A stretch of DNA of 53,919 nt from an uncultured Bacteroides sp. (GTDB lineage Bacteria > Bacteroidota > Bacteroidia > Bacteroidales > Bacteroidaceae), in contig CASEKR010000046.1 of the NCBI GenBank assembly GCA_949288585.1, forward strand, positions 1 to 53,919. The letters run 5' to 3'. This document shows positions 25,840 to 36,288 of the stretch, in pieces; the first letter of the stretch is position 1; every line of letters begins with the position of its first letter. The notes under the pieces were generated by a model, which saw nothing but the letters and a program-made list of their open reading frames with translations, was not told where the DNA came from and ran no database searches. Made by a program: the position numbers and the translations under genes.

Positions 25840-25845
25840 CATGAG

Positions 25846-26071
25846 GGAGGGTGTATCAAAATGCAGGGTAGTATCTCAATTCTCCTCCTCCGGGGAGGTT
25901 GCTCTCCCCCGAAAACGGGGGAGTCGGAGGGGGTAAGTACCCGAAGGGGGGGAGGTGGTAGCGAAGTATAATCAACTTATATATAAAGCTTTATTTTACC
26001 TACCACCCCGCCCGTTGGGCACCCCTCCTCCCCAGAGGAGGGGAAATGGATACCTATTTTGATACACCTCC
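25846..26071. repeat. 226-bp element with 16-bp inverted ends
   Basis: The left end GGAGGGTGTATCAAAAT (25846-25862) and the right end ATTTTGATACACCTCC (26056-26071) are inverted copies. The inside contains a palindrome CTCCCCCGAAAACGGGGGAG (25903-25922) and other G/C-rich inverted pairs (CTCCTCC... and ...GGAGGGG). There is no open frame. It looks like a non-autonomous mobile element or a REP-type composite. The right end runs into a CACAGAT-family repeat (26072-26159). Confidence 0.65.
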
Positions 26072-27800
<1,729 letters not shown>

Positions 27801-27876
27801 CTATTATATATAATGGTTAAGGCAACCTCCGGTCGCCCTTGAAAACTCCAGCCTGCCACCCTCCCCTCTTCCGGTT

Positions 27877-27936
27877 CCTACCTTCTCCCTACCTCCTCCC
27901 TGTCTATACACAAGGACGAGGTAGGGAGAAGGTAGG
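27877..27936. repeat. Perfect 19-bp inverted repeat in the ABC-F leader
   Basis: CCTACCTTCTCCCTACCTC (27877-27895) pairs perfectly with 27918-27936, with a 22-base loop. It lies in the transcribed leader of the ABC-F gene. Neither strand is followed by a T-run, so it is not a usual terminator. It could be a leader hairpin or a dispersed palindrome. Confidence 0.65.
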
Positions 27937-27973
27937 GAGGAGAAACGACTTGGGTATATCTCGTTTCGGGCCG

Positions 27974-27981
27974 CAAAGTTA
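27974..27981 (-). promoter_or_regulatory. -7 box of the ABC-F gene
   Basis: TAACTTTG on the minus strand; the -33 region is not well conserved. The transcript would have a leader of about 170 bases including the 19-bp inverted repeat. Confidence 0.45.
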
Positions 27982-28035
27982 CGAAAATTCAGCAAACAAA
28001 CCACGAGAAGCCCTGCCAATGTGACATAAAAGCAG

Positions 28036-28043
28036 TATCTTTG
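28036..28043 (+). promoter_or_regulatory. -7 box of grpE-dnaJ
   Basis: TATCTTTG on the plus strand, diverging from the ABC-F promoter. The leader of about 230 bases contains a dispersed repeat. No obvious heat-shock inverted repeat (CIRCE) is seen. Confidence 0.45.
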
Positions 28044-28117
28044 CGCCGTTTTGCAAAATTCCGCCATTTTGGCAAACTTTTTGTAGAAGGATGAGAGTCT
28101 GTTTAAAAATCGCTCTC

Positions 28118-28212
28118 TCTGTCATGTTGAGCAAGCGCAGCGTAGTCGAAACATCTCCCTAATACTTTTCAGGTGCGTAGTGAGACCCCTCGACTGTGCT
28201 CGGGGTGACAGA
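28118..28212. repeat. GTCATGTTGAG...GGTGACAG dispersed palindromic element
   Basis: The left arm CTGTCATGTTGAGCAAGCGC (from about 28118) and right arm CTCGACTGTGCTCGGGGTGA plus CAGAG pair with each other; the middle has AGTCGAAACATCTCCC and GTAGTGAGACCCC. This is an uninterrupted copy of the element at 23976-24126. Confidence 0.65.
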
Positions 28213-28277
28213 GCAAATGAAAATTTAAACGACAGGCTCTGAATATTCTAATCGCGAAATAACAAAATCACAACAAT

Positions 28278-28859
28278 ATGGACAAAAAAGAAAAAACTAT
28301 CAAAGAAGAGGAAGAAATAAAGGTAGAAGGCCGGAGCGAAGAAAAAGCAGCTTCGGAAGAACAACCTAAAGGACAAGAGACTCCCAAACACGAAGAAAAA
28401 GAAGAAGGATCCGAACTGCAAAAAATCCAACAGGAACTGGCAGAGCAAAAAGACAAATTCCTACGCTTGTCTGCCGAATTTGACAACTACCGCAAACGCA
28501 CGATGAAAGAAAAAGCGGAGTTGATTCTGAACGGAGGAGAAAAGAGCATCACGAGCATCCTGCCGGTTGTCGACGATTTGGAACGTGCCCTGAAGAATAT
28601 GGAAACAGCCACAGACGTCGAAGCCGTCAAAGAAGGAGTGCAGTTGATTTATAACAAATTCATGAACGTGCTGGGACAAAATGGCGTGAAAGTCATCGAA
28701 ACCCAAGAGCAACCGCTGAACACAGACTATCACGAGGCCATCGCCGTCATCCCGGCTCCGGAAGAAGAGAAGAAAGGCAAGATTCTGGACTGCGTACAGA
28801 CAGGATATACGCTGAACGACAAAGTGATACGTCATGCCAAAGTAGTGGTGGGAGAATAA
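28278..28859 (+). CDS. grpE: GrpE nucleotide exchange factor
   Basis: A 193-residue protein that releases ADP from DnaK. The first 55 residues are highly charged and disordered (EEEEIKVEGRSEEKAASEEQ). The long dimer coiled coil follows (LQKIQQELAEQKDKFLRLSA, then EFDNYRKRT, the GrpE hallmark). The C-terminal beta wing is at the end (ILDCVQTGYTLNDKVIRHAK, then VVVGE). It lies 20 bases upstream of dnaJ, with which it forms an operon. Confidence 0.96.
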   Translation: MDKKEKTIKEEEEIKVEGRSEEKAASEEQPKGQETPKHEEKEEGSELQKIQQELAEQKDKFLRLSAEFDNYRKRTMKEKAELILNGGEKSITSILPVVDDLERALKNMETATDVEAVKEGVQLIYNKFMNVLGQNGVKVIETQEQPLNTDYHEAIAVIPAPEEEKKGKILDCVQTGYTLNDKVIRHAKVVVGE

Positions 28860-28879
28860 GAATAATGACATAAGGAAAT

Positions 28880-30046
28880 ATGGAAAAAAGAGATTACTAC
28901 GAAGTCCTGGGCGTTGCGAAAAACGCATCGGCAGATGAAATTAAAAAAGCCTACCGCAAAAAAGCCATCCAATACCACCCGGACCGCAATCCGGGGGACA
29001 AAGAAGCGGAAGAGAAATTCAAAGAAGCCGCCGAAGCCTACGACGTATTAAGCAATCCGGACAAACGTGCACGCTATGACCAATTCGGCCATGCCGGCAT
29101 GAGTGGAGCCGCAGGCAACGGAGGTCCGTTCGGCGGATTCAGTGGCGGCATGTCAATGGATGACATATTCTCGATGTTCGGCGATATATTCGGAGGGCAT
29201 GGTGGCTTCGGAGGTTTCGGAGGATTTGGCGGCGGAGGCGGCACGCAACAACGCCGTTTCCGAGGCTCAGACCTCCGCGTAAAAGTAAAACTGACCCTGA
29301 AAGAAATCTCTACGGGAGTAGAAAAAAAATTCAAGCTGAAAAAATACGTTCCGTGTCCCCATTGCCACGGCTCGGGAGCAGAAGGGAACAGCGGCGTAGA
29401 GACGTGTCCCACATGTAAAGGTTCCGGTTCAGTTATCCGCAACCAGCAGACCATCTTAGGCACGATGCAGACCCGCACCACATGCCCCACCTGCGGAGGC
29501 GAAGGCCATATCATAAAGAACAAATGTAAGGAATGTGGAGGCGAAGGCATCGTGTACGGCGAAGAAGTTGTAACTGTAAAAATCCCCCAGGGCGTATCCG
29601 AAGGCATGCAGCTCTCCATGAGCGGCAAAGGAAATGCCGGAAAACATAACGGCGTGCCAGGCGATTTGCTCATCCTCATAGAAGAGGAGGCCGACAAAGA
29701 GCTTATCCGCGATGAGAATGACCTGATATATAACCTGCTGCTTAGCTTCCCCACGGCAGCCTTGGGCGGGACAGTGGAAATCCCGACCATCGACGGACGA
29801 GTAAAAGTAAAAATCGAACCGGGCACCCAGCCGGGCAAAGTCCTCCGCCTGCGCAACAAAGGCCTGCCCAGCGTTAACGGATACGGCACAGGCGACCTGT
29901 TGGTAAATGTCAGCATCTACGTGCCCGAAACCCTGAACAAAGACGAGAAAAAAGCTTTGGAAGAAATGGACAAGTCGGACAACTTCAAGCCGAACATTTC
30001 CATCAAAGAAAAAATCTTCCGCAAATTCAAGACCCTGTTCGAATAA
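28880..30046 (+). CDS. dnaJ: Chaperone protein DnaJ (type I)
   Basis: A 388-residue Hsp40. The J domain has the HPD tripeptide at residues 33-35 (YHPDRNPGD). A Gly/Phe-rich linker follows ([17 protein letters not shown]). Four zinc-binding CxxCxGxG motifs are visible: [24 protein letters not shown] and CKECGGEG. The C-terminal substrate-binding domains end at [13 protein letters not shown]. It stimulates DnaK ATPase activity and delivers unfolded proteins. The start is 20 bases from the grpE stop. Confidence 0.97.
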   Translation: MEKRDYYEVLGVAKNASADEIKKAYRKKAIQYHPDRNPGDKEAEEKFKEAAEAYDVLSNPDKRARYDQFGHAGMSGAAGNGGPFGGFSGGMSMDDIFSMFGDIFGGHGGFGGFGGFGGGGGTQQRRFRGSDLRVKVKLTLKEISTGVEKKFKLKKYVPCPHCHGSGAEGNSGVETCPTCKGSGSVIRNQQTILGTMQTRTTCPTCGGEGHIIKNKCKECGGEGIVYGEEVVTVKIPQGVSEGMQLSMSGKGNAGKHNGVPGDLLILIEEEADKELIRDENDLIYNLLLSFPTAALGGTVEIPTIDGRVKVKIEPGTQPGKVLRLRNKGLPSVNGYGTGDLLVNVSIYVPETLNKDEKKALEEMDKSDNFKPNISIKEKIFRKFKTLFE

Positions 30047-30090
30047 ATCTCTTTAGTAATCTCTTTTTCTGGCGCATACACGCGCCAAGC

Positions 30091-30162
30091 ATCTGCCATG
30101 CCAGACTTCTCCACCTCCCTCGGAAGGGGGACGGGACGGGGAACCGGGCGTGGCAGATTTTT
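30091..30162 (+). terminator. Terminator after dnaJ
   Basis: ATCTGCCATGCC (30091-30102) pairs with GGCGTGGCAGAT (30147-30158) through one G-U pair and is followed by TTTTTT. The loop is about 45 bases long and itself GC-rich (CCCTCGGAAGGGGG). Confidence 0.7.
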
Positions 30163-30389
30163 TGTGCTCCATCCGTTAAAAATAATCAAAACAATGCGGA
30201 ATAGGATTCTGTCTTAAAAAAATTCCGTAACTTCGTTCTGTTTCCCACGCCGACGTTCCTGCCTCTTCGCAGGAACCGACAGGAAGGGGGAAATGTATAT
30301 ACATAAAGAAAGACGTTTACTTAGCGTTTTGTCTTTGGCTCTTTAAAACTTCGCAACTTTTAATCACTGTCAAAGAACAAAGCAACAGT

Positions 30390-30563
30390 AGATGTCTGCG
30401 GGATATGTCTATGTCCTTGGTGTACCCTTTCCGGCAGAAAGGGACATCAGGTTGTCATACATATCGGCGTGGGCTTCTGCGTTGCTCGTTCTACAGTGAT
30501 GGGCAATGCGAAGGCCTTAAAGAGCGGGACGAGTGACAGGTACAGATTCCCGCGCTTTTTTTT
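30390..30563 (+). ncRNA. Unassigned structured RNA ending in a terminator
   Basis: Two strong stem-loops precede a terminator. The first has GATATGT (30402-30408)/ACATATC (30459-30465), CCT/AGG, GGTGT/ACATC and CCCTTTC/GAAAGGG with loop CGGCA, with only single-base bulges in its upper part. The second has CTTC/GAAG and GCGTTGC (30479-30485)/GCAATGC (30503-30509). GCGGGA/TCCCGC (30524-30553) and eight T residues end it. No tmRNA, RNase P or SRP signature is seen. Either a free small RNA or a leader that controls the exported-protein operon starting 78 bases later. No consensus promoter lies between its terminator and that operon. Confidence 0.55.
30524..30563 (+). terminator. Terminator/attenuator of the structured RNA
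   Basis: GCGGGA (30524-30529) pairs with TCCCGC (30548-30553), followed by GC and eight T residues. Because the next gene has no visible promoter of its own, this terminator may work as an attenuator. Confidence 0.65.
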
Positions 30564-30640
30564 ATCTATATACGCATAAAGGAGAGATTTATATTACAAC
30601 CCGTTCCGGGGAGTCTGCGGGTACCGATACATTTCAATTC

Positions 30641-31489
30641 ATGAAAAAAAGTATCCTGACCTGTGGACTGCTTCTCTTTCTGTCCACCCTGCTCTGCGCG
30701 CAAGAGTTGAAAGTCGAATCGTTCGAAAAGCTGGAACGCGACCTCCTGGCCCGTACCTCCGAACGTTTAGACCTGAACGACGTGCCTTGCGCTGTGTTGC
30801 GCGTCTCTGTGGCCGATGCCCAGTCTTTCACCTTCGCGGGCAACATCATCGGAGACATTTCTTACCAGCCGGGCGAAGCCATTGTCTACCTGACGGACCG
30901 CACCCGGAAAATCCGCATCAACAGCGACAAGTTCGGCACGCTGGAATACGAGTTTCCCGAACGCCTGGCCAAAAGCGTGGTCTACAAGCTGACACTCAGC
31001 CTCATCGTGCCCGAATCCAAGAAAACACGCACGTTGGTCATGCCCACGGTAGGCATAGGCAAAGCGATGTCCTATGGTGTCATGGTGGGCATCGTCCGTA
31101 AATGGGGTGGCTATGTGAAAGCTAAGTACAGCTTTACTAACCTGTCCACCGATGCCTCAGCCCATGACAATGGAGTCATCGAAGGCACTTCTTCGCAAGC
31201 CTGGTACACCGGCAATGACCAGTCGGGACGGTTCTCCGTCACCGCCGGCGCGCTCTATCGCGCAGCCCTTCCCTTCTATCTGTACGCCGGACTGGGCTAC
31301 GGCAACAAGACCCTGGCCTGGGAAATGGCGGACGGCCGTTGGGCGGAAGCTGCCGACCACACCTACAAGGGTCTGGAAGCCGAAGTGGGAGCCATTTATC
31401 GGTTCGGCAACTATGCCGTCTCGGCCGGTGTGGAGACCACACAGTGCCAATATTGGGAAGCGAACGTAGGTGTCGCCATCATGTTCTAA
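30641..31489 (+). CDS. Secreted protein: PEGA-like domain plus barrel-like C-terminus
   Basis: About 282 residues from the ATG at 30641 (MKKSILTCGLLLFLSTLLCAQ, a signal peptide; earlier in-frame starts lie in the RNA terminator). Residues 22-120 (ESFEKLERDLLARTSERLDL, FTFAGNIIGDISYQPGEAIV, then YLTDRTRKIRI) resemble the N-terminal beta domain found in many Bacteroides secreted TPR and sulfatase-modifying-like proteins. Residues 140-282 alternate hydrophobic/polar residues and end in F (VGVAIMF), as in outer-membrane barrels. Function unknown. First gene of a seven-gene run of exported proteins. Confidence 0.75.
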   Translation: MKKSILTCGLLLFLSTLLCAQELKVESFEKLERDLLARTSERLDLNDVPCAVLRVSVADAQSFTFAGNIIGDISYQPGEAIVYLTDRTRKIRINSDKFGTLEYEFPERLAKSVVYKLTLSLIVPESKKTRTLVMPTVGIGKAMSYGVMVGIVRKWGGYVKAKYSFTNLSTDASAHDNGVIEGTSSQAWYTGNDQSGRFSVTAGALYRAALPFYLYAGLGYGNKTLAWEMADGRWAEAADHTYKGLEAEVGAIYRFGNYAVSAGVETTQCQYWEANVGVAIMF

Positions 31490-31514
31490 TCATTCACCCC
31501 TCAAGACAATCATT

Positions 31515-33779
31515 ATGAAGAAACATCTATTCTTATCTTCTTTCCTGGGCATCGCCGTAGCCTTACTTTGCATACCGGCCTGCAGCGACCAGGAAGCGCC
31601 GCACAACCCTGCCCCAGCGCTCCACATCGGTACAGCCACCGTAAGCGGGCGCACCACAGCCACCATAAGCGGCACTATCGCAAAGCCGGAAGGCACAGAA
31701 ATCGCCGAATGCGGCTTCATCTATTCCACTGTGTCCACCTTGCCGGAAGCCGAGTCGACAGTCATCCCGCTCGACCCAGCAAAGAATAACGGCACCTGCA
31801 CGGTACAACTGACCGGACTACAGCCGAATACTCATTATTATTATTGTCTCTACGCCAGCAGCGGATATACCACCCTGCGCAGCGACATCGCCGAGTTCAC
31901 GACCCATGCCGACGGAGTGCCCACATTTGCCGCAGTGACTTACTCAGGAATCAGCCCGACCGGCGCCATCCTGAAAGGGGAGATGACGGACGACGGCGGG
32001 TATGACATACTAACCTTAGGATTCTGCTATAAGAAGGTGGAAGAAGGCGATAACAAGGCACCCGACATCGAAGATCATACGGTGAACGTCAGCACGGTAA
32101 GCCAGACCTTCACGGCCACCCTCGAAGGTTTGGAACCGGAACAAACGTACATCGTCTGCGCCTATGGCGTCAACCAGGAAGGGGTGGGTTACAGCGAACC
32201 GACGACATTCAGCACGCAGGCTTCTACCATACCCATGGCCGAAACACTGGTCGCCGAAGACATCACCGAAACCGGTGCCAGGCTGATGGGGCGTGTGGCA
32301 TCGACAGGCGGAAGTACTCTGCTGGCCAAGGGCTTCTATTATGACACGGATGCCGACCCCGTCAGCAACGGCACCCGGTGCAGCGACGCCACAACCGAAG
32401 GCGACGGCATTGCCTACGAATTGACAGACTTGGCAATCGCCACCACCTACTATTACTGTGCATACGCCGAAAACGAGAAAGGCCTCAGCACAGGCGAAGT
32501 GCTGTCATTCACCACGGCCGGCGAGCGAAGTATCCCCGTAGTGCAGACTGCCGAAGCAAGCCAGATCACAGAAACCTCTGCCCGGCTGTCCGGAAGCATC
32601 AGCAGTGACGGGCACAGCAGCATCATCTCCAAAGGTTTCTACTGGAGCACGCAAAGCGACCTCGTGCAGCATGGCACGCAGGTGGTATCGGCTTCAGAAG
32701 GGGATGCCTTCACATACGACCTGGCCGGACTGACTGCCGGAACTACTTACTATGCCTGCGCTTACGCCGAAAACGAGGAAGGGACAGGCTATGGCGAAGT
32801 CATCACCTTCAGTACGCAAGCAGCCACGACGGCGCCCACCGTGGGAGTTACCACCGTGAGCGGCATCACGGAAAACAGTGCGGACGTATCTGCGGAAATC
32901 ACGGCCGACGGCGGTACGGACATCATCGAAAAGGGTTTCTGTTACAGCAGTTCGAATGCCGAGCCTACTCTCAACGACACCCAAGTGGCCTCGAATGCCG
33001 CAGGCAACAGCATCACCGCTACGCTGGAAGGATTGACGGGCAGCACCACGTACTACGTCCGTGCCTATGCCACCAATGCCCGGGGAACCAGCTATGGAGC
33101 CGTACAGCAGTTCACAACCGACTTGAGCCTGTCTGTCCCGGCCTTGGGCAATACGTCGGTGTCCGGCATCACATCTACCACGGCCACAGCCTCGGCAACC
33201 ATCACGGCAGATGGCGGAGCAGCCGTGACAGAAAAAGGGTTCTATTATGGCACGAACAATCCGCCCACCGAGGCCGACATGAAGGTGGTCTCCAACGCTG
33301 CGGGCAACGCCATCACGGCCGACCTGAGCGGACTGGCGCCTGACACGCGCTACTACATCCGTGCTTTCGCCACCAACAGCGCAGGCACGGCACTGGGAGC
33401 CATACAGGTGTTCATCACCGCCGACGATCGCACCACTCCCAGCGTGGGCAGCGTAACAACGTCAAACATCACAGGAACGACCGTAGACCTCATCGCTATC
33501 ATTATTGACAACGGTGGAGGCGACATTACCGAAAAGGGATTCTGCTATACGACGGACGCCAATGTCCTGCCTACCACGGCAGACAACAAAGCGGTAGCCA
33601 CCAGCACCGGCGACGAAATCAGCCTGACACTGACGGGACTGGCCGAGAGCACGACGTACTACATCCGTGCCTATGCCTCCAACGGCTCAAAAACCGGATA
33701 CAGCGGCGTGGTGACAGTGACGACCGGTGCAGGCAACCAACCGGGCATCGACGACAATCCCTCGCCGGGCAGGGATTAA
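31515..33779 (+). CDS. Lipoprotein with seven fibronectin type III-like repeats
   Basis: About 754 residues from the ATG at 31515. The signal and lipobox are MKKHLFLSSFLGIAVALLCI then PAC, so the mature protein is a lipoprotein. Seven repeats of about 100 residues follow; each starts like VGTATVSGRTTATISGTI or VGVTTVSGITENSADVSAEI, has a core such as IIEKGFCYSS, and ends like LTGSTTYYVRAYATNARGTS then YG. These are FN3-type domains common in Bacteroides surface proteins. The tail NQPGIDDNPSPGRD is polar. It should be a stalk or binding module at the surface. Confidence 0.82.
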   Translation: MKKHLFLSSFLGIAVALLCIPACSDQEAPHNPAPALHIGTATVSGRTTATISGTIAKPEGTEIAECGFIYSTVSTLPEAESTVIPLDPAKNNGTCTVQLTGLQPNTHYYYCLYASSGYTTLRSDIAEFTTHADGVPTFAAVTYSGISPTGAILKGEMTDDGGYDILTLGFCYKKVEEGDNKAPDIEDHTVNVSTVSQTFTATLEGLEPEQTYIVCAYGVNQEGVGYSEPTTFSTQASTIPMAETLVAEDITETGARLMGRVASTGGSTLLAKGFYYDTDADPVSNGTRCSDATTEGDGIAYELTDLAIATTYYYCAYAENEKGLSTGEVLSFTTAGERSIPVVQTAEASQITETSARLSGSISSDGHSSIISKGFYWSTQSDLVQHGTQVVSASEGDAFTYDLAGLTAGTTYYACAYAENEEGTGYGEVITFSTQAATTAPTVGVTTVSGITENSADVSAEITADGGTDIIEKGFCYSSSNAEPTLNDTQVASNAAGNSITATLEGLTGSTTYYVRAYATNARGTSYGAVQQFTTDLSLSVPALGNTSVSGITSTTATASATITADGGAAVTEKGFYYGTNNPPTEADMKVVSNAAGNAITADLSGLAPDTRYYIRAFATNSAGTALGAIQVFITADDRTTPSVGSVTTSNITGTTVDLIAIIIDNGGGDITEKGFCYTTDANVLPTTADNKAVATSTGDEISLTLTGLAESTTYYIRAYASNGSKTGYSGVVTVTTGAGNQPGIDDNPSPGRD

Positions 33780-33924
33780 AACGCCTGATAGCAAAGACAT
33801 ACCAACACAAGAATTGACAATCATTCCGTCATGCTGAACGCACGTGAGGCATCTCCCGGCAAGGAGAACAAGGAAAACAGGAGATACTTCACCTGCTTCA
33901 GGATGGCTAAACAAAACGATCATT

Positions 33925-36270
33925 ATGAAAAAAAATTTATTCACAGGAATATGCGTCGGCATAGCATTAAGTTGCATTTGCTCGTGCTCTAAGGACAGCG
34001 AGGTAGACAGATTGATAGAAAAAGGCACTGCCTCTACAAAAGTCGCGATACGAGAAATCATGGAAGTAGAATTGGAAACAGCAGGTACATTGGCCGAGAA
34101 AATAGGAAACCAAAGTGCCACAGTGCAAAAACTGATTATCTTGGGGCCAATGAATGCGGCAGATGTAAATACATTCCGAAACTTACCGGAACTGTTGGCC
34201 ATTGATTTGAAAGATGCCAAGTTCTGTAGTGATGAAACAAGCTATACAGCCGACAACAAAGAGTATAAACTATATGATAACGTCATTACGCCATATATGT
34301 TTTATGGCACCAAGTTATCTGAAATTGTACTTCCGGACAATACTACGGAGATTGACGAACGAGCCTTCTTGGGTTTGAGTGGGACTAATGAGAATCCTTT
34401 TGAAAGCATTGTGATTCCCGAAGGAGTCACCATTATCAGAGAAAGTGCATTCGAACGATGCGTGAATCTAACCAAAGTCATTCTTCCTGCTACACTGACA
34501 GAAATCGAAAAAGCGGCTTTCGTAAATTGCATACAATTAGCCTATATCGAATTAGGTGGAGTCATACAACTCGGAGAAAATGTATTTTGGGGATGCTCAG
34601 CCTTGCAAGCCCTTGAACTTCCAAACACCTTAGAGTACATAGGAAATTCCTGTTTCAGAAGTTCTGGATTAACCAGTATAGAAATTCCTGCCAATGTAAC
34701 GTCATTGGGTACCGATGTCTTCCAAGAAACAGCGTTGTGTTCTGTCGTACTGCCGGAAAACATGACAACCATCCCCCAAAAAACATTTAGTGATTGCCGT
34801 TCTTTATCCTCTATAAACTTACCGGAAAATTTGGAAAAAATTGGAGATAGTGCATTTGGAGGATGCAACGCATTAGCGAACATAAACCTGCCTTCCAAAC
34901 TTAAAGAAATAGGAAATGAAGCTTTTTATGAATGTAATCTACCCAATATTACTCTCCCTGCATCCATTGAAAACATGGGATATTCAGTCTTCGCAAACAA
35001 TAAATCATTAAAAACTGTAGAAATTCCGGGTGAAAAACTTGGAAGATTACCTAATGACATTTTTAATGGTTGTTCGGCTTTAGAATCCGTGACCCTGCCT
35101 GAATCGCTCAATTGCATTGGACAATCTTGTTTCAGAGGCTGTCAACATCTATCTAAGATAGTACTACCACAACAACTAACAATGATTGAAAATCATGCTT
35201 TTTTTGATTGCATTTCTTTGACAGATATTAATCTACCTGAGAATCTTAAAGAGATTGGTCGTAATGCTTTTGAATATAGCGGTATATCAGGTGATATCGT
35301 ATTACCTGCTCAGTTGGAAATCATAAGAGGCCAGGCTTTTGCTTTTTGCAATAACATAAATACCATTACTATTCCCCAAAGCGTAAAAACTATTGAGAAT
35401 GGAGCTCTTAGCCCTTGCCTTAATCTGAATGCCATTTTTTGGAATACCACTACTCCAATAGCAGATGATATTATTTCCTCAACATATGGCAGAAACCACA
35501 ATCTCTTGCTCTACTTAGCTGACGCTAGCACACAGGTAGAAGACCCGGAGATTCACAACATCGTCATCAACGGCGTAGCAGATGAAATCATCCTTTATTC
35601 GAAAGCAAAATCCACTTTCAGCGTACCACAGGAGTTCAAGGCAGTAAAAGTAACTTATACGCGCGATTTCACTTTTCCCACCGTTTTAGGGCAAGCAGCA
35701 GGTTGGCGCAGCATCTCGTTACCTTTCACTGTCACCCAAATCACCGGACCTGCGGGACAGACATTGGCACCGTTTGATGCCAATGTGCCAGGAGCGTATC
35801 CTTTCTGGCTGCGCAGGCTCACAGAGAACGGTTTTATTAATGTCACGGAGATTGAAGCCAATGTACCCTACATCATCGCCATGCCCAACAACGAAGCTTA
35901 CGATGCCATGTATAACATCAATGGGACTGTGACTTTCAGCGCGCAAAACAGCCAGGGGATTCTCTTCCCAGCCACGGAAAAGGCCAATCTGATACAAGAC
36001 ATCGGACCTGAGTTTGCCTTCAACTGCAACTTTAGCTACTTTCCGTCTACCACTGCTATCTACGCATTGAACGAAAGCACAACCGACAGCTATCCCTATG
36101 TAGGCAGTGCCTTTGTGCGCAATGAACGCGACATCATGCCTTTTGAAGGTTACGTAGCCAACTCCATTGTTTCGAGCAGTGCCCCGTCCGCCTTCAACAT
36201 CGATGGCAGCACCCTGCGTACCCGCAGTGCGAAAGTACTTGGCCCTGTGCCAAGTATAGATGACATGTAA
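33925..36270 (+). CDS. Large BspA-like leucine-rich-repeat lipoprotein
   Basis: About 781 residues from the ATG at 33925 (MKKNLFTGICVGIALSCICSC). The SCICSC stretch is a lipobox. Some 15 or more BspA-type LRR units of 23 residues run from residue 120 to 540 (for example SSINLPENLEKIGDSAFGGC and NINLPSKLKEIGNEAFYECN). The C-terminal 250 residues are a different, beta-rich domain (AAGWRSISLPFTVTQITGPA). The middle of the gene is more AT-rich than its ends and than its neighbours. Probably surface exposed and able to bind a host or bacterial ligand. Confidence 0.85.
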   Translation: MKKNLFTGICVGIALSCICSCSKDSEVDRLIEKGTASTKVAIREIMEVELETAGTLAEKIGNQSATVQKLIILGPMNAADVNTFRNLPELLAIDLKDAKFCSDETSYTADNKEYKLYDNVITPYMFYGTKLSEIVLPDNTTEIDERAFLGLSGTNENPFESIVIPEGVTIIRESAFERCVNLTKVILPATLTEIEKAAFVNCIQLAYIELGGVIQLGENVFWGCSALQALELPNTLEYIGNSCFRSSGLTSIEIPANVTSLGTDVFQETALCSVVLPENMTTIPQKTFSDCRSLSSINLPENLEKIGDSAFGGCNALANINLPSKLKEIGNEAFYECNLPNITLPASIENMGYSVFANNKSLKTVEIPGEKLGRLPNDIFNGCSALESVTLPESLNCIGQSCFRGCQHLSKIVLPQQLTMIENHAFFDCISLTDINLPENLKEIGRNAFEYSGISGDIVLPAQLEIIRGQAFAFCNNINTITIPQSVKTIENGALSPCLNLNAIFWNTTTPIADDIISSTYGRNHNLLLYLADASTQVEDPEIHNIVINGVADEIILYSKAKSTFSVPQEFKAVKVTYTRDFTFPTVLGQAAGWRSISLPFTVTQITGPAGQTLAPFDANVPGAYPFWLRRLTENGFINVTEIEANVPYIIAMPNNEAYDAMYNINGTVTFSAQNSQGILFPATEKANLIQDIGPEFAFNCNFSYFPSTTAIYALNESTTDSYPYVGSAFVRNERDIMPFEGYVANSIVSSSAPSAFNIDGSTLRTRSAKVLGPVPSIDDM

Positions 36271-36288
36271 TGTTTCATTCATGATAAT

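Noticed and set aside
24792-25859. A 355-codon minus-strand frame through the LRR gene and the 24-bp array
   Set aside because: It is the shadow of the plus-strand LRR gene joined to the repeat, which is open on both strands because its period is 24. There is no promoter and the residues past the repeats have no protein-like pattern.
28044-28277. CIRCE or other heat-shock operator before grpE
   Set aside because: The only inverted repeat found in the leader belongs to the dispersed GTCATG family.
30390-30563. tmRNA, SRP RNA, RNase P RNA or 6S RNA for the structured RNA after dnaJ
   Set aside because: No tag-peptide frame or tRNA-like ends, no SRP tetraloop/asymmetric loop, no RNase P core words, and its separate stem-loops do not make a single 6S rod. 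The 6S-like RNA of this window is at 45553-45713.
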